Of a stretch of 64,000 nucleotides of DNA, positions 41,334 to 51,048 are shown in pieces (positions within the stretch are counted from its first letter, which is position 1; each line of letters opens with the position of its first letter). Both the position numbers and the translations under genes were made by a program. Below the pieces are notes generated by a model. It did no database searches and had not been told where the DNA came from. It saw nothing but the letters and a program-made list of their open reading frames with translations. This stretch comes from Terrimonas_B sp041743125 (lineage in GTDB: Bacteria; Bacteroidota; Bacteroidia; Chitinophagales; Chitinophagaceae), in NCBI GenBank assembly GCA_041743125.1, contig JBGTNK010000263.1:1-64000 (forward strand), in the 5' to 3' direction.

Positions 41334-42606
41334 ACAAGAAATTAAACCATACCACAAATTGAAAATTACCCAGGCCATAATTTTGGCAGGTGGGTTAGGT
41401 ACACGCCTTCGCAGCGTAGTAAATGATTTACCAAAATGCATGGCACCTGTTGCCGGACGGCCCTTCTTATTTTATATCATTAATTATTTAAGGCTGCAGG
41501 GCGTTGAGCAATTTATTTTTTCTCTGGGATACAAACATGAGATCATCGAAGCATACCTGAAAGATCAATTTTCAACATTGCGCTACCAATGTTCCATTGA
41601 AGAAGACCCTTTGGGTACTGGTGGAGCTATTCAACTGGCTTGCCAGATGGCCACAGAAACAAATGTGATTGTTGCTAACGGAGACACCCTGTTTAGAATA
41701 AATGGAAAGGAAATGTTGTCCTTTCACGGTGGGCATGATGCCGATTGTACTATGGCTCTTAAAGCCATGACTCATTTCGACCGCTACGGTGTAGTAGAAT
41801 TAGATGACCAGGGTATTGTTACCCATTTTAAAGAAAAGCGATATTATGACCAGGGCCTTATTAATGGAGGGCAATATATTTTACATGTTCCAAATTTTCT
41901 TTCTAAAAAATTACCTGTTGCATTTTCTTTTGAAAAAGAATACCTGCAGAACTTTTATAGCCAGCGAAAAATAGCAGGCATCATCCAACATGGTTATTTT
42001 ATTGATATAGGTATACCCGAAGATTATAAACGAGTACAGGAAGAATTAAAACAACCGCCCCTTGACCTTACCAGCATAGATAAAAAGTGGACCTTGTTTT
42101 TAGATCGCGATGGCGTGTTGAATCATGATAAAATCGGCAGTTATATTTTCACACCCGATGAATTTATGTTTTATGATGCTGTGCCGGAAGCATTAGGACT
42201 ATTAAAAGAAAAATTTGGGCGGATAATAATCACTACTAACCAGCGGGGAGTTGGACGGGGCTTGATGAATGTAAATGACCTGGATAATATTCATAAAAAA
42301 ATGCTGGGAATAATTGAAGCCCATAACGGCAACATTGATGCTATCTTTTATGCCAACTCTACTCATAATGACGACCCCATCCGAAAGCCCAATACCGGAA
42401 TGGCTGTCCGGGCCAAAGAACAATTTCCCGATATCGAATTTTCACATTCCATTATGATAGGTAATAATATCACTGATATGGAGTTTGGCCGAAATGCCGG
42501 GATGTATACAGCCTTTCTTACAACTACCATCCCAGAAATTGAACTTCCGCACCCGGCTATTGACATGGTTTTTAATTCCCTCCCCGCTTTTGCCAAAGCT
42601 TTATGA
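41326..42606 (+). CDS. Fused heptose-1-phosphate guanylyltransferase (HddC) and heptose bisphosphatase (GmhB)
   Basis: 426 residues, two enzymes in one chain. Residues 15-240 are a nucleotidyltransferase (AIILAGGLGTRLRS, DLPKCMAPVAGRPF, EEDPLGTGGAI, VANGDTLF), as in HddC. From about 256 a HAD phosphatase follows (FLDRDGVLNHD, TTNQRGVGRG, RKPNTGM), as in GmhB. Together they perform dephosphorylation at C7 and GMP transfer to give GDP-heptose. The zinc-binding cysteines of classical GmhB are absent and motif IV reads GNNITD rather than GDSLTD, so phosphatase activity needs testing. No ATG exists near the start: TTG at 41326 or 41359. Confidence 0.87.
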   Translation: MYEQEIKPYHKLKITQAIILAGGLGTRLRSVVNDLPKCMAPVAGRPFLFYIINYLRLQGVEQFIFSLGYKHEIIEAYLKDQFSTLRYQCSIEEDPLGTGGAIQLACQMATETNVIVANGDTLFRINGKEMLSFHGGHDADCTMALKAMTHFDRYGVVELDDQGIVTHFKEKRYYDQGLINGGQYILHVPNFLSKKLPVAFSFEKEYLQNFYSQRKIAGIIQHGYFIDIGIPEDYKRVQEELKQPPLDLTSIDKKWTLFLDRDGVLNHDKIGSYIFTPDEFMFYDAVPEALGLLKEKFGRIIITTNQRGVGRGLMNVNDLDNIHKKMLGIIEAHNGNIDAIFYANSTHNDDPIRKPNTGMAVRAKEQFPDIEFSHSIMIGNNITDMEFGRNAGMYTAFLTTTIPEIELPHPAIDMVFNSLPAFAKAL

Positions 42607-42712
42607 TTGACCGCAAAATTTTGCGCTCATTTTACCGTTAACAGTCTTCAGCAGTCTTTAAAAATTAACTTATATAATCCCTTTATCCAAATTCATCGTC
42701 TGGAATAAAACT

Positions 42713-42720
42713 TATTTTTG
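42713..42720 (+). promoter_or_regulatory. Bacteroidota -7 promoter box
   Basis: TATTTTTG, exact TAnnTTTG, 20 bases before the GTG start at 42741. Confidence 0.45.
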
Positions 42721-42740
42721 CGATCATTAAAATTAATTCT

Positions 42741-43754
42741 GTGAAATTAACCACCATAAAAGCTTTTTTTATTACAGGGCTGGTTCTGATTTTTTCTCAA
42801 GCCGTATTTTCCCAAACTATTATTGCTGCTGATAAGAAAAAATTGAAAGCCAAAGAAGACACACTTCAATTATATGCCGAATACCTGATCACTGATACTT
42901 TAACAGAAGACAGGATGATCTCCGATAGTATTTTTACCCGCACTTTAGTGAGGGCATTACAAATAAAGAATTCCTTTTATTATCCTTTTGATTCGCTCAA
43001 GGGAATTTCAAAATTATATGCCCCCGATAGTAGCTTCCGCATTTTTACCTGGGGGATGCAGTTTGATGAATTTTATTCACGCCAGAAAGGCGCCATCCAA
43101 ATGCGGACAAAAGATGGTTCATTAAGATTGTTACCACTTCGGGATGTGTCAGAATTTACGGAGAATGCTATGGATTCGGTTCGTACAAGGGCCAATTGGA
43201 TCGGTGCCATCTATTATAATATCATTAAAACTGAATTCAAAGGAAAAAATTTTTATACTCTTTTTGGCATTGACTACAATAGCATCAGAAGCACTAAAAA
43301 ATGGATAGAGGTACTCACCTTTAATGAAAAAAATGAGCCTGTTTTTGGCGGTCCTGTTTTCAGCTATGAAAATGACAGTATCAGGAAGGCGCCGCAAAAC
43401 AGGTTCAGCCTGGAATTTAAAAAAGATGCCAGGGTGCTGGTTAATTATATTGATGAGCTGCAAATGATTTTGGTGGACCACCTGGTTTCCGAAAGCGATG
43501 AACCTGAAAATAAATGGACATTAATTCCCGACGGTGATAATGAGGCCTTCAAATGGGAAAATGGCAAGTGGGTGCATATAGACAAAGCCTTCGACTTCAA
43601 AATTGACATGAGTGGCGTAGATCCATATATGGGAAAGCCCCCTGTTGGCGAACCCCTTTTGGATAATAAAGGAAAGAGGGATGAGAAAAAACTACAGGAA
43701 AAATCAGATAAAAATAGATTAAAGGAGCCCAGGCAGATCGACTACAATAACTGA
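42741..43754 (+). CDS. Exported conserved Bacteroidota protein
   Basis: 337 residues with a GTG start and a signal peptide ending around VFSQT. The mature protein is beta-rich with segments DSIFTRTLVRALQIKNSF, IYYNIIKTEFKGKNFYTLFG and HLVSESDEPENKWTLIPDGD that I recognise as a conserved, uncharacterised Bacteroidota family. The last 40 residues are Lys/Asp-rich and disordered. It is not the gliding protein GldN, despite similar size. Function unknown; probably periplasmic. Separate promoter from the heptose operon. Confidence 0.75.
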   Translation: MKLTTIKAFFITGLVLIFSQAVFSQTIIAADKKKLKAKEDTLQLYAEYLITDTLTEDRMISDSIFTRTLVRALQIKNSFYYPFDSLKGISKLYAPDSSFRIFTWGMQFDEFYSRQKGAIQMRTKDGSLRLLPLRDVSEFTENAMDSVRTRANWIGAIYYNIIKTEFKGKNFYTLFGIDYNSIRSTKKWIEVLTFNEKNEPVFGGPVFSYENDSIRKAPQNRFSLEFKKDARVLVNYIDELQMILVDHLVSESDEPENKWTLIPDGDNEAFKWENGKWVHIDKAFDFKIDMSGVDPYMGKPPVGEPLLDNKGKRDEKKLQEKSDKNRLKEPRQIDYNN

Positions 43755-43827
43755 TTTTATAAAAGACCAAAGGCTTACTATAGCAGACAGGTAATGCCAT
43801 TTACTTTTAATCTATTTTTTACCCGGG

Positions 43828-45621
43828 TTAATCATCCAGTTTCAACACCGCTAAAAATGCTTCCTGGGGCACTTCCACATTTCCTATCTGGCGCATCCTT
43901 TTCTTACCTTCCTTTTGTTTCTCCAATAACTTACGTTTCCGGCTGATATCACCACCATAACATTTGGCAGTTACATCTTTCCGCATTGCTGATATTGTTT
44001 CCCTGGCTATCACTTTTGCTCCTATAGCGGCCTGTATTGCTATTTGAAATTGCTGGCGGGGCACCAGTTCTTTTAATTTCTCACAAAGCTTGCGGCCAAA
44101 CTCCTGTCCCCGACCCCGATGGATCAGTGCACTCAGGGCATCTACTTTGTCACCATTCAATAATATATCCATCTTCACAATATCACTGTCCCGGTATTCA
44201 ATGGGATGATAGTCGAAAGAGGCATATCCGCGGGTAGTGCTTTTTAATTTATCATAAAAATCAAATACAATTTCTGTCAGGGGCATTTCAAAAACCAATT
44301 CAACTCTTGTAGTGGTCAGGTAGCTTTGATTGATCAGTATACCCCGTTTACCAAGGCATAAGGTCATGATGTTCCCGATGTATTCTGGTTTGCTAATGAT
44401 CTGTGCTTTGATATAGGGTTCTTCAATCCGGTCTATTCTTACCGGATCAGGCATCTGTGTAGGATTATTTACTATTACTTTCTCCGCATTGGTTGTATAG
44501 GCTACAAAACTCACATTGGGAACGGTGGTAATAACCGTTTGATCGAACTCTCTTTCAAGCCGCTCCTGGATGATCTCCATATGAAGCATTCCCAGGAAGC
44601 CACATCGAAAACCAAAACCAAGTGCCTGTGATGTCTCTAATTCAAAAGTCAATGAAGCATCATTCAATTGTAACTTATCCATGCAATCCCTCAACTCTTC
44701 AAAATCATCTGTATTCACCGGGAAGATGCCGGCAAACACCATAGGCCTCACTTCCACAAAACCCTTGATCATTTCGGGTTTGGGATTATTGGCAATAGTC
44801 AGCGTATCTCCTACTCTTACTTCTTTTGCATTTTTAATTCCGGTAATGATGTAACCTACATTCCCGCATTCCACCATTTTCTTCTCTGTCATCTTAAGCT
44901 TTAGAATCCCTACTTCATCAGCTCCATACTCCTGGCCGGTAGAAACAAATTTTACCTGGTCACCCTTTTTAATCGATCCGTTCAATATCCGGTAGTACAC
45001 GATGATACCCCGAAAACTATTAAACACACTATCAAAAACCAGGGCCTGCAGGGGCGCATCAGGATTGCCAACCGGGGAAGGTATTCTCTCCACGATGGCT
45101 TCCAGTATTTCAGGAACTCCCAACCCTGTTCTTGCACTGGCGAGTAAGATATCTTCCTGTTTGCAACCGATCAGTTCAATGATTTGATCCTGCACTTCCT
45201 CTACCATTGCCCCGGCCATATCTATCTTGTTAATAATGGGAATGATTTCAAGATCATTGTCTATAGCCAGATAAAGATTGCTGATCGTTTGTGCCTGTAT
45301 TCCCTGGCTGGCATCCACCAGCAACAAACAGCCCTCGCAGGCGGCCAGGGCCCGGCTCACTTCATAACTGAAATCGACGTGTCCGGGAGTATCAATCAGG
45401 TTTAAAATATATTCTTCCCCATTCTTATGTTTGTAATTGATCTGGATGGCATGGCTCTTAATAGTAATGCCCTTTTCTCTTTCAAGATCCATATCATCAA
45501 GCACCTGGTCCATCATGTCCCGGTCACTGATAGTACCTGTACTTTGCAGTAAGCGATCTGCCAGCGTGGATTTACCGTGATCTATATGTGCTATAATGCA
45601 AAAATTGCGGATATTCTTCAT
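43828..45621 (-). CDS. lepA: Elongation factor 4 (LepA)
   Basis: 597-residue translational GTPase. G1 AHIDHGKSTLADR, G2 region KGITIKSHA, G3 DTPGHVDFSYEV, G4 NKIDMA, and the LepA-specific C-terminal domain (KEGKKRMRQIGNVEVPQEAFLAVLK, basic). LepA acts on ribosomes during initiation or stalled elongation. A TAnnTTTG promoter box and AAGGAAAG precede the ATG. Full length. Confidence 0.97.
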   Translation of the reverse strand: MKNIRNFCIIAHIDHGKSTLADRLLQSTGTISDRDMMDQVLDDMDLEREKGITIKSHAIQINYKHKNGEEYILNLIDTPGHVDFSYEVSRALAACEGCLLLVDASQGIQAQTISNLYLAIDNDLEIIPIINKIDMAGAMVEEVQDQIIELIGCKQEDILLASARTGLGVPEILEAIVERIPSPVGNPDAPLQALVFDSVFNSFRGIIVYYRILNGSIKKGDQVKFVSTGQEYGADEVGILKLKMTEKKMVECGNVGYIITGIKNAKEVRVGDTLTIANNPKPEMIKGFVEVRPMVFAGIFPVNTDDFEELRDCMDKLQLNDASLTFELETSQALGFGFRCGFLGMLHMEIIQERLEREFDQTVITTVPNVSFVAYTTNAEKVIVNNPTQMPDPVRIDRIEEPYIKAQIISKPEYIGNIMTLCLGKRGILINQSYLTTTRVELVFEMPLTEIVFDFYDKLKSTTRGYASFDYHPIEYRDSDIVKMDILLNGDKVDALSALIHRGRGQEFGRKLCEKLKELVPRQQFQIAIQAAIGAKVIARETISAMRKDVTAKCYGGDISRKRKLLEKQKEGKKRMRQIGNVEVPQEAFLAVLKLDD

Positions 45622-45649
45622 GTATGCTTTCCTTCATTTTTCAGGTGGG

Positions 45650-45657
45650 CAAAGGTA
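45650..45657 (-). promoter_or_regulatory. Bacteroidota -7 promoter box for lepA
   Basis: On the minus strand TACCTTTG matches TAnnTTTG and lies 28 bases before the lepA ATG. Confidence 0.5.
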
Positions 45658-45877
45658 GGCGTTTTAACCTGGAAAGTGAGGATTGTTTGGCCGGCAACCG
45701 GGCCTTGATCAACGTTCCTTGCGACGCTCCGTTCGGGGTCTGGATCTTTGTGCAGCTCCCAAAAAACAAAACTATTTTCGTAAAAAATATATTACCTGGT
45801 TGGTTATGCAAAACTTGAGTTTTTAAAAGCTATTGATATGGTCGTCAATTTTAAGATCGCTATAAAAAAATAAAATC

Positions 45878-46324
45878 ATGTCTGTTCAAATATTGAAAAC
45901 ATTATTCTTCAGAGATCTCAATAGGTTAAAAAAGGAAATAGAATTATACAAGGATGAAAGCAACTTATGGATAACCGGTAAAGGCATTACCAATTCCGGT
46001 GGTAACTTATGCCTGCATCTATTAGGCAACCTAAACACTTATATCGGCAAGGAACTGGGGCATACAGGCTATATCCGCAACCGGGAACTTGAATTTTCAC
46101 AAAAAGATGTATCGAAAAAAGAATTATTGAGCAGGATCGATGAAACCACCAACATTGTAGAAAAAGTGCTTGAATCCATAAAGGATGAACAATTGAAAAA
46201 GGATTACCCGGTGATAGTTTTTACGGAAAAAATGACAACCGGCTTTTTCCTGGTTCATTTAGCAACCCATCTCAGCTACCATTTGGGACAAATAAATTAT
46301 CATAGACGGTTATTGGATCCCTGA
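45878..46324 (+). CDS. DinB-like (DUF1572-type) protein
   Basis: 148-residue four-helix-bundle protein. The putative metal-binding histidines are in NLCLHLLGNL near residue 47 and in the C-terminal VHLATHLSYHLGQINYHRR. DinB-fold proteins include thiol transferases that use bacillithiol or mycothiol; the activity here is unknown. Cytoplasmic, single gene. Confidence 0.82.
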   Translation: MSVQILKTLFFRDLNRLKKEIELYKDESNLWITGKGITNSGGNLCLHLLGNLNTYIGKELGHTGYIRNRELEFSQKDVSKKELLSRIDETTNIVEKVLESIKDEQLKKDYPVIVFTEKMTTGFFLVHLATHLSYHLGQINYHRRLLDP

Positions 46325-46365
46325 GCTTGCAATGGCATGGGTTAGGCTCTTCCAATAATTTATTG

Positions 46366-46509
46366 TTAAAAAGGCTTGCATATACAGGAATTGCAGGCTA
46401 TTTTTATAAACCCCCCTATACTAAAAGCCACACCAACATCCCCAAATAACCTTACCTGATCCATTCTTTTCTGTGTAATTACCGCCAGGTTATATTCCAG
46501 TTCAGCCAT
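46366..46509 (-). pseudogene. Possible fragment of an outer-membrane protein gene
   Basis: The minus strand carries a 47-codon frame from an ATG at 46509 to a TAA at 46366. The first 36 residues (MAELEYNLAVIT, then VRLFGDVGVAFSIGG) alternate like beta-barrel strands and look coding, then the frame degenerates. No signal peptide. Could be a remnant of a larger gene or chance. Confidence 0.25.
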
Positions 46510-46528
46510 CACTCCTTAATGTCTGTTT

Positions 46529-47842
46529 ATGAGAAAAAGCGGTATAGTTTACACCCTGCTTCAGTATTTTATATTTTCTATTGCACCTACGGTAGCAAGC
46601 TTTCCTCTAATGGGTCAAATGAGTTTTGCTCTGCAGCAAAACATTTCCCCCGGAAATAAGGATCTGGATCCTGCAACTGATTTAAGGCTACTATCTTCTG
46701 TGCCTGAAGGTACATATCATAGTTCCCACCCGGCTTATTATATCAATTCCTTGTCTGCACGAACTATATATTCAGATCAACTCAACTATAATGACCCTGA
46801 TTTAAAAAAGGGCTGGTTACTTAAGAGAAATAATATCGAAACAAATGAAGAAAATCTAATCCGGATTAAGACTACTTCTTTTGTATATCCAAAAAATTCA
46901 AAAACGGAAAAAGGAATTACGCATTACAGCAGTGATAAGTTGATTCTTTATGCCAGGCTGCTAAAATATTATGCGAAAAAAAACGGGTTCGATACTGCCT
47001 ATGCATTTCTTAGTAATATGGGCATGCGTTCCAATAAAAAAAGATTTTTTGTGATCAACCTGGTTACGCTTGAAATAGAAGAGTCAGGGCTGGTAGCCCA
47101 CGGAAAAGGCCAGGGAAAATCCGTTTACGATAAGCAATATAGCAACGAATCCGGCAGTAATGCGACTTCTCTCGGACGCTATAAGATTACGGGTAAATAT
47201 AGTGGTGAATATGGAGAAGCTTACCGGATGGCTGGACTGGACTCTTCCAACAAAAACGCCGGCACCAGGAATATTGTTTTGCACCCAATGAATTGTATTC
47301 CCGATACAGAAAATAATATGCCGGCCTGTGTCAGCGAAGGCTGCCCTGCTGTATCCGCAAAATTCTTTTCCCTTTTAAGAGAGATCATTGATTCACGAAA
47401 AAATCCCATTCTTCTCTGGATATTTGACTCCAACCTGGAAGAACTGGTAGACGAAAGTCATCTTAAATATCGCATTTTTAAAACCCCAGAACCAAATAAT
47501 GAAATTTGGAATTTTGTTTTCCAGGCCAGCCCTGAAACGCCATTTCCGATTGAGGACAACCGTGACAAACTGAAAGTGAAATTCAGATCAGACCTGGCCG
47601 GTGATATTTCAATTATGGAGAATATTCCCGGTTCCAAAAAAGAACTAAACTCTATACATACCGAATCCAATAAATTGAATTCCCATTCTCTAAATACACA
47701 GGTAAGCCTACCCAAAATCCGGCAAAATACTACACCAGAATTGCTGAATGTATACCCGGTAGCTAACCGCACAATTTATATTCCTGTTGATTTGAGTTAT
47801 GGTTTTATAAAAGGAAAAAAAACTCAATACATCACGCACTGA
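46529..47842 (+). CDS. Murein L,D-transpeptidase catalytic-domain protein
   Basis: 437 residues with an N-terminal signal/anchor segment. The catalytic part (about 130-300) is of the YkuD-like murein L,D-transpeptidase type: FFVINLVTLEIEESGLVAHGKG, SNATSLGRYKITGKYSG, IVLHPMNC and the active-site SEGCPAVS with the nucleophile Cys. Such enzymes form 3-3 peptidoglycan crosslinks or attach proteins to the wall. A C-terminal extension of about 130 residues without recognised domain follows. Confidence 0.85.
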   Translation: MRKSGIVYTLLQYFIFSIAPTVASFPLMGQMSFALQQNISPGNKDLDPATDLRLLSSVPEGTYHSSHPAYYINSLSARTIYSDQLNYNDPDLKKGWLLKRNNIETNEENLIRIKTTSFVYPKNSKTEKGITHYSSDKLILYARLLKYYAKKNGFDTAYAFLSNMGMRSNKKRFFVINLVTLEIEESGLVAHGKGQGKSVYDKQYSNESGSNATSLGRYKITGKYSGEYGEAYRMAGLDSSNKNAGTRNIVLHPMNCIPDTENNMPACVSEGCPAVSAKFFSLLREIIDSRKNPILLWIFDSNLEELVDESHLKYRIFKTPEPNNEIWNFVFQASPETPFPIEDNRDKLKVKFRSDLAGDISIMENIPGSKKELNSIHTESNKLNSHSLNTQVSLPKIRQNTTPELLNVYPVANRTIYIPVDLSYGFIKGKKTQYITH

Positions 47843-47999
47843 TCTTACCAGCCCGTTCCAATTCTTTTTAGATCAGTTTTCTCAAGAAAATAGTACTATA
47901 AATTCAGAGTGGTTTCTGATTTATGAACCACCCGGTCATTTTCCTTCTTAAGTCAATCATCTGACAGATATTTTCCCGCGATCTTTTTCTTTTTGCATA

Positions 48000-48842
48000 A
48001 TGAGAGCAATGCCAATAAGGATCGTTACCGGAAGAAGTGGCTTGATGCAAATGAAGGCCTCGTTTAAAAAAAACCAGGTGCACTACCTGCAGGAGGCTTT
48101 GGGTCTTGCTATTTTTATGATCTCTGCCTGTTTTTTTAGCGCTATGATTTTCTCTGAAAAAAGTTTGTGGTACCAGTCAATACCTTCGCAACTATACAGG
48201 AACCTGCTGATGGGCGCAGCTATGGGAATAACAGCGCTTTTTATCTTTTATTCGCCCTGGACTGCACCAAGCGGATCACAGATCAATCCAGCAGTTACAA
48301 TCACTTTTTTGAGAATAGGCAAAATGTGCCGTTATGATGCCATGTTCTTTATCTTCTTTCAAATTCTTGGTGGAACGATTGCCGTTTATATAATGCAGGC
48401 TGTTATAGGAAACTTGCTAACAGACGAACCAGTGAAATCAGCCGTTACGGTTCCTGGCAAAGCAGGAATAGCATGGGCATTACTAACGGAATTTGCCATA
48501 GCGTTTATCACCATGAGTATGGTGTTGTTTACTTCTGATAATGATAAATTAAAAAAATATACAAGAATCATCGCGGGATGCCTTGTTTGTACCTGGGTAA
48601 TACTGGCAGGTCCCGTATCAGGTTTTGGGATGAACCCCGCCCGGTCCTTTGCCAGTGCATTGCCGGCAAATACCTGGTCCGCATTCTGGATTTACCTCAT
48701 AGTACCTGTTATCTCTATGCTGCTGGCTGCTGAATTTTTTTTATTTGTAAAAAGAAATAAAGTGAACGGCAAAAGAAAACGCCCGGGTAAAAAAATCATT
48801 CCCCTGAAAAAAATACCAGAACCGTTTGAATTTGTTTTATAA
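48000..48842 (+). CDS. MIP-family channel (aquaporin)
   Basis: 280 residues with six membrane helices and both NPA half-helices: QINPAVT (96-98) and GMNPARSF (212-214). The residue after the second NPA is the selectivity-filter Arg. Whether water, glycerol or another solute passes is not decided by the motifs. The C-terminus is a basic tail of about 35 residues. Ten bases before the VOC gene, so they are probably co-transcribed. Confidence 0.88.
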   Translation: MRAMPIRIVTGRSGLMQMKASFKKNQVHYLQEALGLAIFMISACFFSAMIFSEKSLWYQSIPSQLYRNLLMGAAMGITALFIFYSPWTAPSGSQINPAVTITFLRIGKMCRYDAMFFIFFQILGGTIAVYIMQAVIGNLLTDEPVKSAVTVPGKAGIAWALLTEFAIAFITMSMVLFTSDNDKLKKYTRIIAGCLVCTWVILAGPVSGFGMNPARSFASALPANTWSAFWIYLIVPVISMLLAAEFFLFVKRNKVNGKRKRPGKKIIPLKKIPEPFEFVL

Positions 48843-48851
48843 AAATTAATT

Positions 48852-49862
48852 ATGAAAAAAATTTTAAAAATACCGGCCATTATATTGTTAGTAACTTTTA
48901 TTCAGCTACAGCTGTGGGCGCAGGTTTTGAAGGTGGATGCCATCGGCATCACGGTGAGTGAAATGGACCGGTCAGTCAAATTTTACAGCGAGGTTCTTGG
49001 CTTCAAAAAAGTAAGCGATACTGAAGTTTATGGTTCAAGCTACGAACAACTACAGGACCTTTTTGGTATCAGGATGCGTATCGTAAGAATGCAACTGGGA
49101 GATGAGTATATTGAATTAACAGATTACCTAACCAGTGGTGGCCGTAGTATTCCCGAAGATGCTAAAAGCAACGATCTGTTCTTTCAGCATATTGCAATTG
49201 TGGTCAGTGATATGGAAAAAGCATATCAACTGCTAAGAAAAAAAATGGTAACGCATGTTTCTACCGGTCCACAAACTATTCCGGCCAGCAATAAAGCTGC
49301 GGCCGGGGTAAAGGCTTTCTATTTTCATGATCCGGACATGCACAACCTTGAACTTATTTTTTTTCCAAAAGGAAAAGGCCAGCCCAAATGGCAACAGGCA
49401 AAGGGTAAACTATTCCTGGGCATAGATCATACAGCTATCGGGGTTAGCAACACCAACAACAGTTTAAAATTTTATGAAGACATGCTGGGCATCATGCGTA
49501 AAGGCGATAGCTGGAATATGGGAATGGAACAGGCTCATCTAAATTTTGTGGAAGGTGCCAGTTTACATATAACAGGTCTCCGGGCCGATAAAGGGCCGGG
49601 CATTGAATTTCTGGAATATCTTTCTCCCGGTCCCGGCAAGCCTTATCCAAATGATTCAAAAAGCGATGATATCTGGCACTGGCAAACCCGCCTGGTAGTG
49701 GATGATGCTGAAAAATTATATACCCGGCTGAAATCAGGTCCTTATAAGATTCTTTCAAAACAATTGGTGACATTAAAAAGCAGCAATGGAAAACGGAGCA
49801 AAGGATTTATAGTAAGAGACGGTGATGGTCATGCTTTGCTGATTATGGAAGAATTGGCATAA
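48852..49862 (+). CDS. Exported two-domain VOC protein
   Basis: 336 residues: a signal peptide of about 22 residues and two VOC modules (VDAIGITVSEMDRSVKFYSEVLGF; and GIDHTAIGVSNTNNSLKFYEDMLGI). Glu/His metal-ligand positions are partly present (FQHIAIV, DMHNLELIF). Could be a glyoxalase, dioxygenase or lyase; the substrate is unknown. Lies 10 bases after the aquaporin gene. Confidence 0.85.
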   Translation: MKKILKIPAIILLVTFIQLQLWAQVLKVDAIGITVSEMDRSVKFYSEVLGFKKVSDTEVYGSSYEQLQDLFGIRMRIVRMQLGDEYIELTDYLTSGGRSIPEDAKSNDLFFQHIAIVVSDMEKAYQLLRKKMVTHVSTGPQTIPASNKAAAGVKAFYFHDPDMHNLELIFFPKGKGQPKWQQAKGKLFLGIDHTAIGVSNTNNSLKFYEDMLGIMRKGDSWNMGMEQAHLNFVEGASLHITGLRADKGPGIEFLEYLSPGPGKPYPNDSKSDDIWHWQTRLVVDDAEKLYTRLKSGPYKILSKQLVTLKSSNGKRSKGFIVRDGDGHALLIMEELA

Positions 49863-49969
49863 GATAAAATTTTTATAAAAGTATTTCACAGAAAAAATAA
49901 ACTCATTCAATTAAAAAAAACTTATTAATCCATGTTGCGGGGGAAGATGAGTTGAACAAAAATAAAAAG

Positions 49970-50896
49970 ATGAAAAAAATATTCTTCACTACGGCCACCA
50001 TTTTATTTATTCTTTTAAAAATAAATGCACAAGGTTGCAGTGATGCCGGCGTTTGTACTATTCACTCCTTTAAAAATAATACCGAAAAATATGATAAGGA
50101 TGATAAAAATAACAATGAAATAGTATTGGGTCTCGCATTTGGAAAGGGTGAAAGATCCACATCCAATTTTACTCAATATATAGAATACACGAGAAGTCTC
50201 AGCTATAAAACATCCGTGACAGGGAAGATCAGCTTTTCTGAAATATCCGGTGAGCTTGCAAATACAAATGGCCCTGGCGATCTTTTTGTGTCAGTTAACC
50301 ATGCCTTCGACACTAAAAATAAATGGCAGAAATCATTTGTTGTGGGTTTGAAGATCCCTTTTGATAAAGCCGATATTGTTGAAAAGGGAATTCATCTGCC
50401 TATGCCCTATCAAACCAGCCTCGGTACAACAGACCTGGTACTGGGGATAAATTATGGGCTTAAGTCTTTTGGCGCCACTCTTGCCGTACAGCAACCATTA
50501 AACCCGGCTAACGGCAATCGGTTTCTGCCTGAGGAATATACTTCGGTTCCAAAGACAAACAAATATTTCCCGACTAATAAATTTTCCAGGAAAGGAGATG
50601 TATTACTTCGGGTATCCTATAATTATGATTTGAATGAAAAATTCTCTGTTCGCCCCAGCCTGCTTTCTATTTACCATGAAGGCAACGATACTTATCTTGA
50701 TGCCAGTAAAATACGAAGGGAAATTCCAAAATCCAGCGGGTTGACTATGAATGGAAATGTTTTTGTGGATTACAGGCTAACAAAGACAAGCTCCTTTGAA
50801 CTTTCTCTCGGTGCTCCCTTCATTATAAGAGCCAACCGCCCGGATGGATTGACCCGTTCATTTGTGACATCGCTGGAATATAAGTTTAGCTTTTAA
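49970..50896 (+). CDS. Exported outer-membrane barrel protein (transporter-like)
   Basis: 308 residues with a signal peptide (MKKIFFTTATILFILLKINAQ). The mature part has alternating amphipathic strands and ends in ...TSLEYKFSF, the terminal-Phe signature of outer-membrane barrels. Near the mature start are two Cys (GCSDAGVC). The start TTG at 49952 is possible, but the ATG gives a normal signal peptide. Substrate unknown. Confidence 0.7.
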   Translation: MKKIFFTTATILFILLKINAQGCSDAGVCTIHSFKNNTEKYDKDDKNNNEIVLGLAFGKGERSTSNFTQYIEYTRSLSYKTSVTGKISFSEISGELANTNGPGDLFVSVNHAFDTKNKWQKSFVVGLKIPFDKADIVEKGIHLPMPYQTSLGTTDLVLGINYGLKSFGATLAVQQPLNPANGNRFLPEEYTSVPKTNKYFPTNKFSRKGDVLLRVSYNYDLNEKFSVRPSLLSIYHEGNDTYLDASKIRREIPKSSGLTMNGNVFVDYRLTKTSSFELSLGAPFIIRANRPDGLTRSFVTSLEYKFSF

Positions 50897-51048
50897 TGCA
50901 GATGCATTTGAAAAAAAGAACTGCTTTCATTTGAACTAATAAACTCTTTTGTTCCTGCTAACTTTCTTTTATTCTTCCCCGTTCTTTTGTCCATTCCGTC
51001 ACTCACCTGACACCAAAAAAAAAGAACCCTTCGTTGCTTTGCAGTAGA

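Noticed and set aside
42741..43754. Gliding motility protein GldN
   Set aside because: Size and exported nature fit, but the conserved segments are those of another uncharacterised Bacteroidota family.
45624..45818. 64-codon frame between lepA and the DinB gene
   Set aside because: It overlaps the lepA promoter region on the other strand; composition does not look coding.
51034..51048. TTG start of the subtilase
   Set aside because: The ATG at 51049 lies just downstream and directly precedes the zinc ribbon; the extra residues add nothing recognisable.
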